64,000 bases of DNA from Actinomycetota bacterium (GCA_035697485.1 DASSCU010000005.1:183749-247748); one strand, 5' to 3'; counted from the stretch's first letter, positions 18,292-27,082 are shown. Program-made: numbers and translations. Notes: a model not told the origin generated them from the sequence alone.

Positions 18292-19565
18292 GAGGTGGCG
18301 TCGGGGTCGACGCCCAAGAGCTCGGCGAGCACCCGAGCGTGGATCCCGTCGGTGCCCGGCTCGGAGCGCTCCTTCAGGGCCACGATCGGATCGTGCAGCA
18401 GCTTGGCGGCGATGCCCCGGGCGAGCGCCGCGACCGCTTCCCGCTCGTCGGGGGTGAGTTCGGCGAGCCTCGCCCCGAAGCGTTCCAGCTCGGCGCGGAC
18501 GACGTCGTCCCCTCGTCGGCGCATCGCTCGGATCAGGGGAGCGAGCTCGTCGCCTCGCCGGCGTACCACCCAGCGGTGCACCTCGTCGGCCACGATGGCG
18601 TGCGCCGTCTCGATATCGCCCGCCGTCGCGGCGTCGTGCTCGGCGAGGCGTTCCCGGAGCGAGACGATGTCGATCACGCGCGCGCCGTCGACGTCGGCGG
18701 TCTCGGGCTCCACGTCGCGGGGCACCGCGAGGTCGAGGAGCACGAGAGGTTGACCGCTCCGCCCCGCCATCGCGTCGGCGACGGCCGAGCGTCGGATCAC
18801 CGTGCCGGCCGCCCCGGTGGCGCTCACGACGAGGTCGACATGGCGCATCGCGTCGGGCAGCTGGTCGAGCTCGCCGTGCTCGGCGTTCGTCCGCTCGGCG
18901 AGCGCCCGCGCGTGCTCGAGCGAGCGGTTCACGATGCGCACCGGACCGATCCCGCGCCGGCGCAGATGCTTCAGGGCGAGGGCGGCCATCGTGCCCGCAC
19001 CAAGGACCACCACCTCCCGCCCTCGCAACCCGCCCACCGCGTCGTCGGCGAGGTCGGTGCCGAGCGCCACGAACGCGTCGGGAGCCGCACCGATCGACGT
19101 CTCCTGCCGGACCCTGCGCCCGGCGCGCGCCGCAGAATGGAAGAGCCCGGTCAGCGGGGGCACGGTCGCCCCCTCGGCCTCGGCGCGCCGCAGAGCCTCG
19201 CGCACCTGGGCGTAGATCTGCGTCTCGCCGAGGACCATCGAGTCGAGCCCGCTCGCGACGGCGAACAGGTGATCGGCCGCATCGCGCTCCCAATGGGCGT
19301 ACATCGGTTCGGCGAGTTCGTCGGCGGGGACCCCCCGGGTCTCGGTGATCAGGCGCTTCAACGCCATGAACCCGGCGTGGTAGTTCACGACCTCGCCGTA
19401 GACCTCGACCCGGTTGCAGGTCGAGAGGATCACGGCACCGTCGACGCCGTCCAGGTCGGTGGCCACGCGGTACGCCTTGGTGAGGTCGTCGTCGATGAAG
19501 GCGAGCCGCTCCAGCAGCTCGATCGGCGCGCGACGGAAGGAGATCCCGAGGGTGAGGATGGCCAT
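18288..19565 (-). CDS. hemA: Glutamyl-tRNA reductase
   Basis: A 425-residue NADPH-dependent enzyme that reduces glutamyl-tRNA to glutamate-1-semialdehyde, the committed step of the C5 pathway. Catalytic Cys50 is in ILSTCNRVEVY; other marks are ASGLDSMVLGETQIYAQV, the nucleotide-binding VVVLGAGTMAALALKHL and the C-terminal dimerisation helices. First gene of the minus-strand hem operon. No haem-regulatory riboswitch or strong ribosome site is visible upstream; TACGAT about 16 nt before the ATG could be a -10 box. Confidence 0.97.
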   Translation of the reverse strand: MAILTLGISFRRAPIELLERLAFIDDDLTKAYRVATDLDGVDGAVILSTCNRVEVYGEVVNYHAGFMALKRLITETRGVPADELAEPMYAHWERDAADHLFAVASGLDSMVLGETQIYAQVREALRRAEAEGATVPPLTGLFHSAARAGRRVRQETSIGAAPDAFVALGTDLADDAVGGLRGREVVVLGAGTMAALALKHLRRRGIGPVRIVNRSLEHARALAERTNAEHGELDQLPDAMRHVDLVVSATGAAGTVIRRSAVADAMAGRSGQPLVLLDLAVPRDVEPETADVDGARVIDIVSLRERLAEHDAATAGDIETAHAIVADEVHRWVVRRRGDELAPLIRAMRRRGDDVVRAELERFGARLAELTPDEREAVAALARGIAAKLLHDPIVALKERSEPGTDGIHARVLAELLGVDPDATS

Positions 19566-19658
19566 GGCAGGTAGGCCAGGAATCGTATCGCCGCAGCTCT
19601 CGGCGTGTCTCCCCCGGGCCCACGGGGTGGGAGGGATGTGCCGGTAGGATGCCCCACC

Positions 19659-20744
19659 ATGACGCCTCGTGCACGGGAGCTCGGCATCTCGATCGGCAGC
19701 GGAACGCCCGGGCCGCTGAACGCGATCACCGACGTCGCGGGGGTGCGGGTGGGCCATCGCACGGTCGTGCGGGGTGCCGACGGCGATCCCCACGCGGTGC
19801 GCACGGGCGTGACGGCGGTCTTCCCCCATGCGGGACAGCCGTGGCATGAGTGGGTGTACGCGGGGGTGGACATCCTCAACGGGTACGGCGAGATGATCGG
19901 TGTGAACCAACTGCGCGAGTGGGGCGTGCTGATGAGCCCGATCGTGCTGACGTCGTCGTTGCAGATCGGCAAGGCCTACGACGCGACCGTGCGGTGGATC
20001 GCGGGTCGCGATCCGATCGGGGCGGAAGAGGTCATGCCCGTTGTCTCCGAGTGCGACGACTCGTGGCTCTCCGACGTGCTCTCGTTCCCGTTGGCCGACG
20101 ACGACGTCGCGGCGGCCCTCGATGCCGCGGCCGCCGGTCCCGTCGAAGAGGGCAACGTGGGTGCGGGCACCGGCATGCAGTGCTTCGACTTCAAGGGGGG
20201 TATCGGCACGGCCTCTCGCGTGCTCGACGACGACGGCGGATCCACGGTGGGCGCGCTCGTGCTCACGAACTACGGCAGTCGCGAACATCTGCGGATCGAC
20301 GGCGTGCCGGTAGGGCGGGAACTGACCGACCTGATGCCGCGCGAGCACCACGAGGGATCGTGTGTTGTCGTGGTCGCCACCGACGCGCCCGTCTTGCCGC
20401 ACCAGCTCACCCGCATCGCCCGCCGGGCCGGCCTCGGACTCGCCGCGACCGGCTCATACGCCTCGAACGGCAGCGGCGAGCAGATGATGGCCTTCTCGAC
20501 GTCGAACCGCCTCGATGCGAGCGAGGCGACGCGCGACGTGCGCGTCGTGGTCGATGGGCCGGTCCGGCACACGTACGCGCTCTCGGCGTTGTTCCGCGCC
20601 ACGGTCGAGGCGACCGAGGAAGCCGTCGCGAACGCGTTGGTCGCGGCCGAAGACTCGGTCGGACGCGACGGCCACACGTACTTCGCCATGCCGGTCGACC
20701 GCGTGCTCGAGTCGCTCGATCGCGCCGGCCGCCTCTCCCGCTAG
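19659..20744 (+). CDS. P1-family (DmpA/BapA-like) aminopeptidase
   Basis: A 361-residue member of peptidase family S58/P1, Ntn-type enzymes that cleave themselves into two chains. Visible signatures are NAITDVAGVRVGH near the N-terminus, EGNVGAGTGMQCFDFKGGIGTASR and VGALVLTNYGSRE around the expected autocleavage region, and LGLAATGSYASNGSGEQMMAFST. Substrates of the family are D-amino-acid amides, beta-peptides or ordinary N-termini; not decidable here. The ATG lies 8 nt after a TAGGAT box with no ribosome site, suggesting a leaderless message. Confidence 0.9.
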   Translation: MTPRARELGISIGSGTPGPLNAITDVAGVRVGHRTVVRGADGDPHAVRTGVTAVFPHAGQPWHEWVYAGVDILNGYGEMIGVNQLREWGVLMSPIVLTSSLQIGKAYDATVRWIAGRDPIGAEEVMPVVSECDDSWLSDVLSFPLADDDVAAALDAAAAGPVEEGNVGAGTGMQCFDFKGGIGTASRVLDDDGGSTVGALVLTNYGSREHLRIDGVPVGRELTDLMPREHHEGSCVVVVATDAPVLPHQLTRIARRAGLGLAATGSYASNGSGEQMMAFSTSNRLDASEATRDVRVVVDGPVRHTYALSALFRATVEATEEAVANALVAAEDSVGRDGHTYFAMPVDRVLESLDRAGRLSR

Positions 20745-20754
20745 CGCGGGGCGC

Positions 20755-21942
20755 TCATCGCTCGTCCGCGAACCGCAACGGGTCGTACGGCGTGGCATCG
20801 AACGGGGTCGGTTCGCCGGCGAGCTGCGCCCCGACGAGCTGCGCGGTGCCGGCGCCGAGGATCACGCCCTCCGAGCCGTGCCCTGTCGCGACGTGTAGCC
20901 CTTCTCGGACCGAGCCGACGAGCGGTCGCTCGTCCGGCGTCAGCGGCCTGAGCCCCCACCACGACGACTGCACGTGGGCCTCGGCGACGGCGGGCACGAG
21001 CTCGATCGCCGCCTCGAGGACCCGGGCGACGATCCGCTCCTCCGGCGGCTCGGGGGACAGCCAGATCTGTCGCGTCGACCCGATCGTGATCGTGCGGCCG
21101 TCTCGATGGGGGTGCAGGAGAGCCCCGATCTCGCTGCGGGGTTCGCCGTGCGAGACGACGTCGGCGGCGGAGGGCCAGCGCGGAACCGCATCGTCGTGCA
21201 GGGCCGCGTGCGGTCCCGCGGCCTCGACGAGGTGCGTCAGCAGGTGGGGTTGCCCGGGCGCGACGCGCACGAGCCATCCACGCGCGCCCACGATCGGCAG
21301 GCGCACGCCGACCGGTTCGAGGAGCGGTGAGCTCCACGGGCCGGCGGCCACGATCGTGGCGCCCGCCTCGATGACGCCGTCGTCCGTGACGACCCCGACG
21401 ACCGTCTCGCCGCGCATCGCCACGCCCCGGACGTGCACGTGATGGCGGACCTCGGCGCCCCGCTCGGCCGCCGCACGGGCGAGGGCCACCGTGAGGGCCC
21501 CGGGGTCGAGCCGGTGTCCGACGTGCACGAGCCACGCGCCCGCCACGTTGCGGGTCAGCCCGGGCTCGTGATCGCGGATGTCGCCCGGCGCCGAGATGTC
21601 GTCGACGGCGAAGCCGTGCCGTTCGGCCCGGGTGACGGCCTCACCGGCCGCGCGGACGTCACGGGCGTTCATCGCCACGAGCACCGTGCCCACCGGCTCG
21701 TCGTCGAGGCGCACATCGATCGGCGCCTCCGCGGCCACACCCCGGTACACCTCGAGGCTCGCCCGGGCCATCGGCACGTTGACGTCGTCGTCGGGCAGGA
21801 CCCACAGGCCCTGGTTGCGGCCCGACGCGTGCGCCGCGAGGTGGTCTCGCTCCACGAGGGTCACCGACGCGCCGCGCGAGGCGAGCTCGAACGCGCACGC
21901 GGCTCCGATCACCCCGCCTCCCACGATGACCACGTCGGGCAT
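20755..21942 (-). CDS. FAD-dependent amine/amino-acid oxidase (DadA/glycine-oxidase family)
   Basis: A 395-residue flavoenzyme of the DAO family. The N-terminus has the FAD motif DVVIVGGGVIGAACAFELASRG and the follow-up ASGRNQGLW; the C-terminus has HVATGHGSEGVILGAGTAQLVGAQL, the second FAD contact. Such enzymes oxidise glycine, sarcosine, D-amino acids or similar amines; no pathway gene is adjacent to narrow this. A TAGTCT box ends 7 nt upstream of the ATG and there is no ribosome site, so it is probably leaderless. It converges with the P1 peptidase gene. Confidence 0.87.
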   Translation of the reverse strand: MPDVVIVGGGVIGAACAFELASRGASVTLVERDHLAAHASGRNQGLWVLPDDDVNVPMARASLEVYRGVAAEAPIDVRLDDEPVGTVLVAMNARDVRAAGEAVTRAERHGFAVDDISAPGDIRDHEPGLTRNVAGAWLVHVGHRLDPGALTVALARAAAERGAEVRHHVHVRGVAMRGETVVGVVTDDGVIEAGATIVAAGPWSSPLLEPVGVRLPIVGARGWLVRVAPGQPHLLTHLVEAAGPHAALHDDAVPRWPSAADVVSHGEPRSEIGALLHPHRDGRTITIGSTRQIWLSPEPPEERIVARVLEAAIELVPAVAEAHVQSSWWGLRPLTPDERPLVGSVREGLHVATGHGSEGVILGAGTAQLVGAQLAGEPTPFDATPYDPLRFADER

Positions 21943-21980
21943 GTCGCGCAGACTACCCGTGGGCCACTCGACCGCACCGG

Positions 21981-21986
21981 TAGAAT
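21981..21986 (+). promoter_or_regulatory. -10 box of tRNA-Ser(GCU)
   Basis: TAGAAT, ending 7 nt before the first base of the mature tRNA. No convincing -35 hexamer is seen. Confidence 0.5.
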
Positions 21987-21993
21987 CGACGAC

Positions 21994-22082
21994 GGAGACG
22001 TGCCTGAGTGGCCGAAAGGAGCCGCCTGCTAAGCGGTTAACCCTCTAACAGGGGTTCGTGAGTTCGAATCTCACCGTCTCCG
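21994..22082 (+). tRNA. tRNA-Ser(GCU)
   Basis: Class II tRNA with a long variable arm. Acceptor arms GGAGACG and CGTCTCC pair fully; anticodon stem CCGC/GCGG with loop CTGCTAA gives anticodon GCT at 22028-22030; T-loop TTCGAAT is present. Discriminator base is G, as usual for serine tRNAs, and CCA is not encoded. A 21-bp copy of its 3' end lies at 22660-22680. Confidence 0.97.
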
Positions 22083-22085
22083 CCG
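22065..22085 (+). repeat. Direct repeat copy 1 (tRNA-Ser 3' end), possible attachment site
   Basis: Twenty-one bases covering half of the T-loop, the T-stem 3' side, the acceptor 3' strand and three bases beyond the tRNA. Identical to 22660-22680. The 3' end of a tRNA gene is the classic target of tyrosine recombinases. Confidence 0.75.
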
Positions 22086-22358
22086 CTTGACTCGCCGGAG
22101 ACCCGGCCCTGCAGCCGGTCCTCGCCGAGCTCCCGTCGGACGTTCGATTCGCACGTCGGCGGCGCGTGTCGCGCCCTCCCGGCGGATCGTATCCCTAGGT
22201 CTGGTCAGCGTCTCGGCCGGTGAAAGCTGATTCGCGCGGATGAGCAAGATTGGCGGGCACGGCACGTCGCTACGGCCCACCGAGGGGGATCGGCACTCCA
22301 GGCCTTCCGCCGGTGGCCCGACCGGCGTAGAGTCGGCGTACTTACGGAAGGGGGAGAT

Positions 22359-22646
22359 ATGGCTCGGTTCGTCAGCCTGCTGAACTGGACCGACCAGGGG
22401 GCCAAGACCGCGATCGACACGGTCGATCGCGCCGAGGCGGCCCAGAAGGTCGCGGCGGAGATGGGCGGCTCTCTGGAGATCTACTGGACGATGGGCCAGT
22501 ACGACATGGTCGCGGTCTCGGAGTTCGCCGACGACGAGACCGCGGTCGCCTTCCTGGCGAAGGTCTCCTCGCTCGGGAACATCCGTTCGCAGACGATGCG
22601 CGCGTTCGACGCCAACGCCGTCAAGAGCATCATGGGGAAGATGTAG
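22359..22646 (+). CDS. GYD-domain protein
   Basis: A 95-residue protein of the GYD family (named from a Gly-Tyr-Asp motif; here the equivalent is MGQYDMVAVSEFADDETAVAF). The fold is a dimeric alpha/beta barrel like small ligand- or electron-handling proteins; function unknown. The start LLNWTDQGAKTAIDTVDRAEA is typical. The ATG follows a strong GGGGGAG ribosome site, with a TAGAGT box about 25 nt upstream. The gene is the only one between two copies of the tRNA-Ser 3' end. Confidence 0.88.
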   Translation: MARFVSLLNWTDQGAKTAIDTVDRAEAAQKVAAEMGGSLEIYWTMGQYDMVAVSEFADDETAVAFLAKVSSLGNIRSQTMRAFDANAVKSIMGKM

Positions 22647-22659
22647 CGACGGTCGCTGA

Positions 22660-22680
22660 CGAATCTCACCGTCTCCGCCG
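22660..22680 (+). repeat. Direct repeat copy 2 (tRNA-Ser 3' end duplicate)
   Basis: Exact 21-bp copy of 22065-22085, located 13 bp after the GYD gene and 595 bp from the first copy, in the same orientation. It contains no complete tRNA, so it looks like the distal attachment scar of an integrated element. Confidence 0.75.
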
Positions 22681-22815
22681 TTCGAGACGGGCCGGCGATC
22701 CGGGTGGTCGCCGCATCGCGGGCCGAAAACGCTCGCTCTCCCTATACGCGTGGCCGGCTTGGTCCAGCGGAGCTCCGGTCGGCTCCTGAGAGCGAGTTGC
22801 TCCGGCCGCGGCCGC

Positions 22816-24276
22816 TCAGCATCTGAAGGTGCGGGTGTCGGCGCTGGGCGCGAACCGTCCGTCGCCGCGATATGTCGCCTTCACCTTGCAGCGGTTCGCC
22901 TTCACGCCGGTGAACCGCGCCGTATATCGGCTATCGGTGAAGGTGTCTCCGTTCACGTCCGACGTGCCCGAGAGCTTTGTTCGACGGGTCCCGATCAGGT
23001 CCCACGAGCCCCCCTTACGGCGGAAGAGCCGCACGACGACCTTCCGTCCCGCGCGCTGTGGTGAGACCAGCCCGCGCGCGGTGACCCTCGACGCCCTCGC
23101 TCGGGCCTTCACGGTCGTTCTCGTGTCGTCGTTCACGATGCGACCCGTGGCCTGCGGAGTGAGGTACGCGACGCCCGCCGACGGGCTCTCGAGGTTCGCC
23201 AGGAACAGTTCGTCGTGTTCGAGCTTCTTGTCGCCGTTCACGGTGACGTCGAACGTCGCGGTCGTTTGGTTCGCGGCGAACGGGAGCGACCCCGTGGCGG
23301 TCTGAAAGTCGGCGTCGTCGGCGGTCCCGGTCAACGTGGAGTACCCCGTCGTCACCGCGGTGGTCGTCTCGCCAGAGCGCGTCACCGTGAACGTGATGAC
23401 CTTCGTGCCCGACGTGCCCTCGCGGACCTGCCCGCCGTCGATCGCGAGCAGCGCCGTGCCGGGCGGTGCCGGATCGTTGTCGGTGATCGTGATGACGGTC
23501 TGGTCGTTCCCGAGATCGGCGTGGGTGGGCACCGAGAGGTCGAGCGTGAACGTCTCGTTGCTCTCGTCAGCACCGTCGCCGGCCACGTCGACCAGCACCG
23601 TCCGCACCGTCTCGCCCGGCGCGAAGGAGACGCCACCGCTCGTGGCGGTGTAGTCGTTGCCGGCCGTCGCAGTTCCGTCGGCGGTCGAGAAGTCCACGGA
23701 GACGGTGCGTCCGCTTGGGGCGTCCAAGGTGATGTCGACGACCGCATAGCTGACGTCTCCGTCGTTGCCCTCCGGAACCGAAGCCGTTGCGGGGACGGAC
23801 ACGGTGGGTGGCGGGTCGTCGTCCTCGATCGTGCCGAGCCCCTCGTCATCGGTGATCGTGGCGCCGACCGCCCCGCTCAGCACCACCTCGAAGGTTTCGT
23901 CGGCCTCGTCCAACAGGTCGCCGTTCACCGTGATCGAGATCTTCCGTTCCAGCTTCCGGCCGGCGAACCGGACCTTCCCCTCCCGAGCGACGAAGTCGGC
24001 GGCGCTCTTCGCGCTCCCAGCGACGGTCGCGAAGGAGACGGTCGCCTTCCCCCGCTCCGACGAGGTGACCTTGAACGTCGCGGAGACCGTCCCGGCATCG
24101 CCTTCGGTCACGGTGACGTCGTCGATCGAGATCGAGGGCAGCGCTCTGCGCACCGGTGCCGCGGCGAGGGGGTGGGCGGTGGCTGACAGCCCCAAGGCGA
24201 GCACGCATGCCCCCACCCAGAGGCGGGGCACGATCGACGAACGAGGACGCGCGAGTTTGCTACCGGGAATCACCAT
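22816..24276 (-). CDS. Secreted Calx-beta repeat protein
   Basis: A 486-residue exported protein. Residues 1-40 form a signal peptide (basic start, then VPRLWVGACVLALGLSATAHPLAAA). Three Calx-beta modules follow, at about 45-140, 140-240 and 245-345, each with the VTEGDAG/VPEGNDG/VREGTSG start and a DDEG or NDND/NDDT end that bind calcium. The last ~130 residues are a basic, beta-rich domain (FRRKGGSWDLIGTRRTKLSG) perhaps for surface attachment. Start at 24276 is chosen because it gives the signal peptide and because a TAGCGT box ends 7 nt before it; the frame stays open further upstream without homology. Likely adhesion or matrix function, inferred. Confidence 0.8.
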   Translation of the reverse strand: MVIPGSKLARPRSSIVPRLWVGACVLALGLSATAHPLAAAPVRRALPSISIDDVTVTEGDAGTVSATFKVTSSERGKATVSFATVAGSAKSAADFVAREGKVRFAGRKLERKISITVNGDLLDEADETFEVVLSGAVGATITDDEGLGTIEDDDPPPTVSVPATASVPEGNDGDVSYAVVDITLDAPSGRTVSVDFSTADGTATAGNDYTATSGGVSFAPGETVRTVLVDVAGDGADESNETFTLDLSVPTHADLGNDQTVITITDNDPAPPGTALLAIDGGQVREGTSGTKVITFTVTRSGETTTAVTTGYSTLTGTADDADFQTATGSLPFAANQTTATFDVTVNGDKKLEHDELFLANLESPSAGVAYLTPQATGRIVNDDTRTTVKARARASRVTARGLVSPQRAGRKVVVRLFRRKGGSWDLIGTRRTKLSGTSDVNGDTFTDSRYTARFTGVKANRCKVKATYRGDGRFAPSADTRTFRC

Positions 24277-24451
24277 GACGGCGACGCTAGCGCGCGGAAC
24301 GAGACGATGCGAGCACGCGAGGGTCTTCGCTTGCGGATGACCTCCTTCTCGACGCATCCCGTGACCCGTCGGTCCCGAGCGCGAGGGGCCGTCCAGCCCT
24401 GGCACTCGTCGCTCGACGGCGCACGGTGGGTCTGGAAGGGAGGCGAGCCTG

Positions 24452-24712
24452 ATGGCGAGATGGGAAGGGTTCGTCCAGTGTCCGGGCTGCGGATACGACC
24501 TGGCCACGGGTGAAGGAGAGCGGTCCTGTTCCTGGGGCGACTGTCCCTACCTGCCGGAGGACCTCGACGTGTTCTGCCCCAACTGTCGGTTCAACTTCAT
24601 GACGGGACAGGGCAACCCGCAGTGCGATCACCCGGGAGCCTGTGAGTACGGTGCCGAGGCACGGTCGCACGTGGTGAACCTTCAGGCGTGGGTGGCCGCT
24701 CACCCCCGGTGA
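24452..24712 (+). CDS. Small cysteine-rich zinc-binding protein, unknown
   Basis: An 86-residue protein with a good GGGAGG ribosome site. Three or four metal-binding knuckles are visible: CPGCG near residue 10, CSWGDCPY around 26-33, CPNCR at 43-47, and CDHPGACEY at 58-66, giving nine cysteines and two histidines. It probably binds two or more zinc ions and could mediate protein or nucleic-acid contacts. I do not recognise the family. Its 3' end overlaps the convergent antiporter gene by 13 nt. Confidence 0.7.
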   Translation: MARWEGFVQCPGCGYDLATGEGERSCSWGDCPYLPEDLDVFCPNCRFNFMTGQGNPQCDHPGACEYGAEARSHVVNLQAWVAAHPR

Positions 24713-25929
24713 CGAGGGAGTTGGCGGCGATCACGGGTTCCTTGCTCATCACGTCGAGGAGGACGCCGCGCCGCGGTCCGCGCCTGCGTCGCTCGCACGA
24801 CTGGGTCGACGACCTTCGCGGCGAGCGGTCCTGCGACCGCCATGAGCAGCACGTAGGCACCCGCGAGGGAGGCGAGCTCTGGCTCTACCCCGCCGGCGGT
24901 GCCGATGCCGGCGATCGCGATCGAGAACTCGCCCCGGGCGACGAGGGCGACCCCCGCACGGAACCGTCCCCGCGTCCTGACGCCCTCGCGACGCGCGCTC
25001 CACCACCCCGTGAGGACCTTCGTCGCGGCCGTCAGGATGCCCAGCAGCACGGCCACGCCGAGGATCGGCGGGATCGTGCCGGGGTCGATCGATAGGCCGA
25101 AGAACACAAAGAAGATCGCAGCGAACAGGTCGCGCATCGGGCCGAGCAGGTCGTGGGCTCGCTCCGCGGCCGGACCCGAGAGCATCAGTCCCACGAGGAA
25201 CGCGCCGACGGCCGCCGAGATGCCGACGAGCTCGGAGAGTCCCGCCACCAGGAACGTGATCCCCACGATCGTGAGCACGAGCGTCTGGTCCGATCGGTGG
25301 AAGAGCGCGTCGCTCACGAGGTGACCCCAGCGTTGCGCGACGATCAGCAACGCGATCACGGCGGTCAGCGCGACGGCGAGCGTGAGGACACCTTCCGCAG
25401 CGCCGACCCCGCTCACGAGCACGGCGATGACGGAGAGGTATCCGGCCATCACGAGGTCCTCGATCACGAGGATCGAGATCACGACCGGGGTCTCGCGGTT
25501 CCCCAGCCATCCCATGTCGTCGAGCAGCCGCGCGACGATGCCCGACGACGAGATGTACGTGATGCCCCCGAGGAACACGGCCGCGACCGGCCCCCATCCG
25601 AGGAGCAGCGCCGCGACGAGCCCGGGCGTGAAGTTCAGTGCGAGATCGACGACGCCGGCGGGGGCGTGCCGCTTCAAGCCGGACGTGAGCTCGGAGGCTG
25701 AGTACTCGAGACCGAGCATGAACAGCAGCAGGATCACGCCGACCTCGGCCCCGAGCTCGATGAACTCCTCCGCGGTCAGGAGAGGGAACACGCCGCCCTC
25801 ACCGAACGCGAGCCCTGCCAGCAGGAACAGCGGCGACGCAGGCAGCCGGTATCGAGCTGCGATGCGGGCGAGCAGCGCCAGCCCCACCACGACCCCGCCG
25901 AGCTCCAGCAGGAACGCCGGCTCGACCAT
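24700..25929 (-). CDS. Cation:proton antiporter (CPA2/KefB-KhtU type)
   Basis: A 409-residue membrane protein with about 12 membrane segments and the CPA2 layout (LPASPLFLLAGLAFGEGG, GVILLLFMLGLEYSASEL, ITYISSSGIVARLLDDMGWLGNRETPVVISILVIEDLVMAGYL, split across helices; the VIEDLVMA aspartate is the transport residue). There is no C-terminal TrkA-N domain; instead the separate TrkA-C protein is encoded 6 bp upstream, as in KhtTU of Bacillus. Predicted K+(or Na+)/H+ antiporter. Confidence 0.9.
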   Translation of the reverse strand: MVEPAFLLELGGVVVGLALLARIAARYRLPASPLFLLAGLAFGEGGVFPLLTAEEFIELGAEVGVILLLFMLGLEYSASELTSGLKRHAPAGVVDLALNFTPGLVAALLLGWGPVAAVFLGGITYISSSGIVARLLDDMGWLGNRETPVVISILVIEDLVMAGYLSVIAVLVSGVGAAEGVLTLAVALTAVIALLIVAQRWGHLVSDALFHRSDQTLVLTIVGITFLVAGLSELVGISAAVGAFLVGLMLSGPAAERAHDLLGPMRDLFAAIFFVFFGLSIDPGTIPPILGVAVLLGILTAATKVLTGWWSARREGVRTRGRFRAGVALVARGEFSIAIAGIGTAGGVEPELASLAGAYVLLMAVAGPLAAKVVDPVVRATQARTAARRPPRRDEQGTRDRRQLPRHRG

Positions 25930-25935
25930 GGGCGA

Positions 25936-26421
25936 CTATCCGGTCCGCAGGATCACGACGAGGTCCTCGATACCCCTCGGGGTTCCCACGACGACCAGGG
26001 TGTCGCCGGCCTCCAGCCCCTGCTCGGGGCCCGGAGCAGGGATCGGGTCCTCACCGCGGACGACCGCGACGATCGAGACGCCGGTCCGGGTCCGTGCCCC
26101 CGTGTCGCCGATCGTGCGGCCGGCGAACGGGGAATCCTCGCCGATCGGCAGCCAGTCGATCGCGAGGCCCTCGATGCGTTGTCGGAGTCGGCCGAGGTCC
26201 TCCACCACGCGGGAGGAACCGAGGAGCTCAGCGAGCGTGCGTGCGTCCTCGTCGTCGAGTGCCAGTGATTCGCCGACCGAGTCGGGGTCGTGCCGATCGT
26301 AAACGAGCAGGTCGACGCGTCCGGTCTGGTGCTGGAGCACGCCGAGCCGGGTGCCGCCCTTCGTCTCGAACTCGAAGCGCACACCCAGACCGGGAAGCGG
26401 AGTCTCGCTGACCGTCGCCAT
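25936..26421 (-). CDS. TrkA-C regulatory subunit of K+/H+ antiporter (KhtT-like)
   Basis: A 161-residue soluble protein. The N-terminal ~75 residues resemble the KhtT N-domain (GVRFEFETKGGTRLGVLQHQTGRVDLLVYD); residues 85-160 form a TrkA-C (RCK_C) domain ending LEAGDTLVVVGTPRGIEDL. TrkA-C domains bind nucleotides such as c-di-AMP and gate the partner antiporter. It lies directly before the antiporter gene, 6 bp apart, so the two are an operon. Confidence 0.9.
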   Translation of the reverse strand: MATVSETPLPGLGVRFEFETKGGTRLGVLQHQTGRVDLLVYDRHDPDSVGESLALDDEDARTLAELLGSSRVVEDLGRLRQRIEGLAIDWLPIGEDSPFAGRTIGDTGARTRTGVSIVAVVRGEDPIPAPGPEQGLEAGDTLVVVGTPRGIEDLVVILRTG

Positions 26422-26466
26422 GGCCTCTATCCTCGCAGCTCCGGCGGCCGGACTTCGGACGTTGGA

Positions 26467-26928
26467 TCAGCCGGCGAGCGCGTCCTTCGCTTTCGGCACG
26501 GTCTGATCGGCTTTCACCCGGTACCACGCGCGCTCGACGAGGCCGTCCTCGTCGATCAGGAACGACGACCGGGTGATGCCGATGTAGGTCTTGCCGTACC
26601 GCTGCTTCTCGCCCCACGTGCCCCAGGCTTCGGCGACGGCGTGGTCGGTGTCGGCGAGCAGCGGGAAGCCGAGCGAGTACTTCTCGTCGAACGCGAGCTG
26701 TTTCGCGGGCTCGTCCGGCGAGATGCCGACCACGTCGACCCCGAGCCCGGCGAGCTCGCTGCGATGGTCGCGCACGTCGCAGGACTGGGTGGTGCATCCG
26801 GGGGTGTCGGCCTCCGGGTAGAAGTAGATGAGCAGCTTGCGACCGCGGAAGTCGTCCAAGCGCACGGTCGCCCCGTGCTGATCCGACAGCGCGAACGCCG
26901 GCGCTGCGTCTCCTGGTTCCAGCCTCAT
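26467..26928 (-). CDS. bcp: Thioredoxin-dependent thiol peroxidase, Bcp/PrxQ family
   Basis: A 153-residue peroxiredoxin that reduces hydroperoxides. Peroxidatic Cys45 is in DTPGCTTQSC and the resolving Cys50 follows four residues later, the usual Bcp arrangement. A TATCGT box ends 6 nt before the ATG with no ribosome site, suggesting a leaderless transcript. It lies upstream of the antiporter operon on the same strand with 45 bp between. Confidence 0.95.
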   Translation of the reverse strand: MRLEPGDAAPAFALSDQHGATVRLDDFRGRKLLIYFYPEADTPGCTTQSCDVRDHRSELAGLGVDVVGISPDEPAKQLAFDEKYSLGFPLLADTDHAVAEAWGTWGEKQRYGKTYIGITRSSFLIDEDGLVERAWYRVKADQTVPKAKDALAG

Positions 26929-26989
26929 GTCGACACGATAGCGGCGCGGTCGCGAACCTGCGTCGGGAGGAGCCGGAGCACCGCTCGGG

Positions 26990-26995
26990 TATGCT
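26990..26995 (+). promoter_or_regulatory. -10 box of tRNA-Arg(ACG)
   Basis: TATGCT, 9 nt before the mature tRNA start. The -35 region is not recognisable. Confidence 0.45.
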
Positions 26996-27004
26996 GTGCG
27001 TCCC

Positions 27005-27079
<75 letters not shown>

Positions 27080-27082
27080 CTC

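Noticed and set aside
22083..22358. Small gene between tRNA-Ser and the GYD gene
   Set aside because: Open frames here are short, lack ribosome sites and have shadow-like composition.
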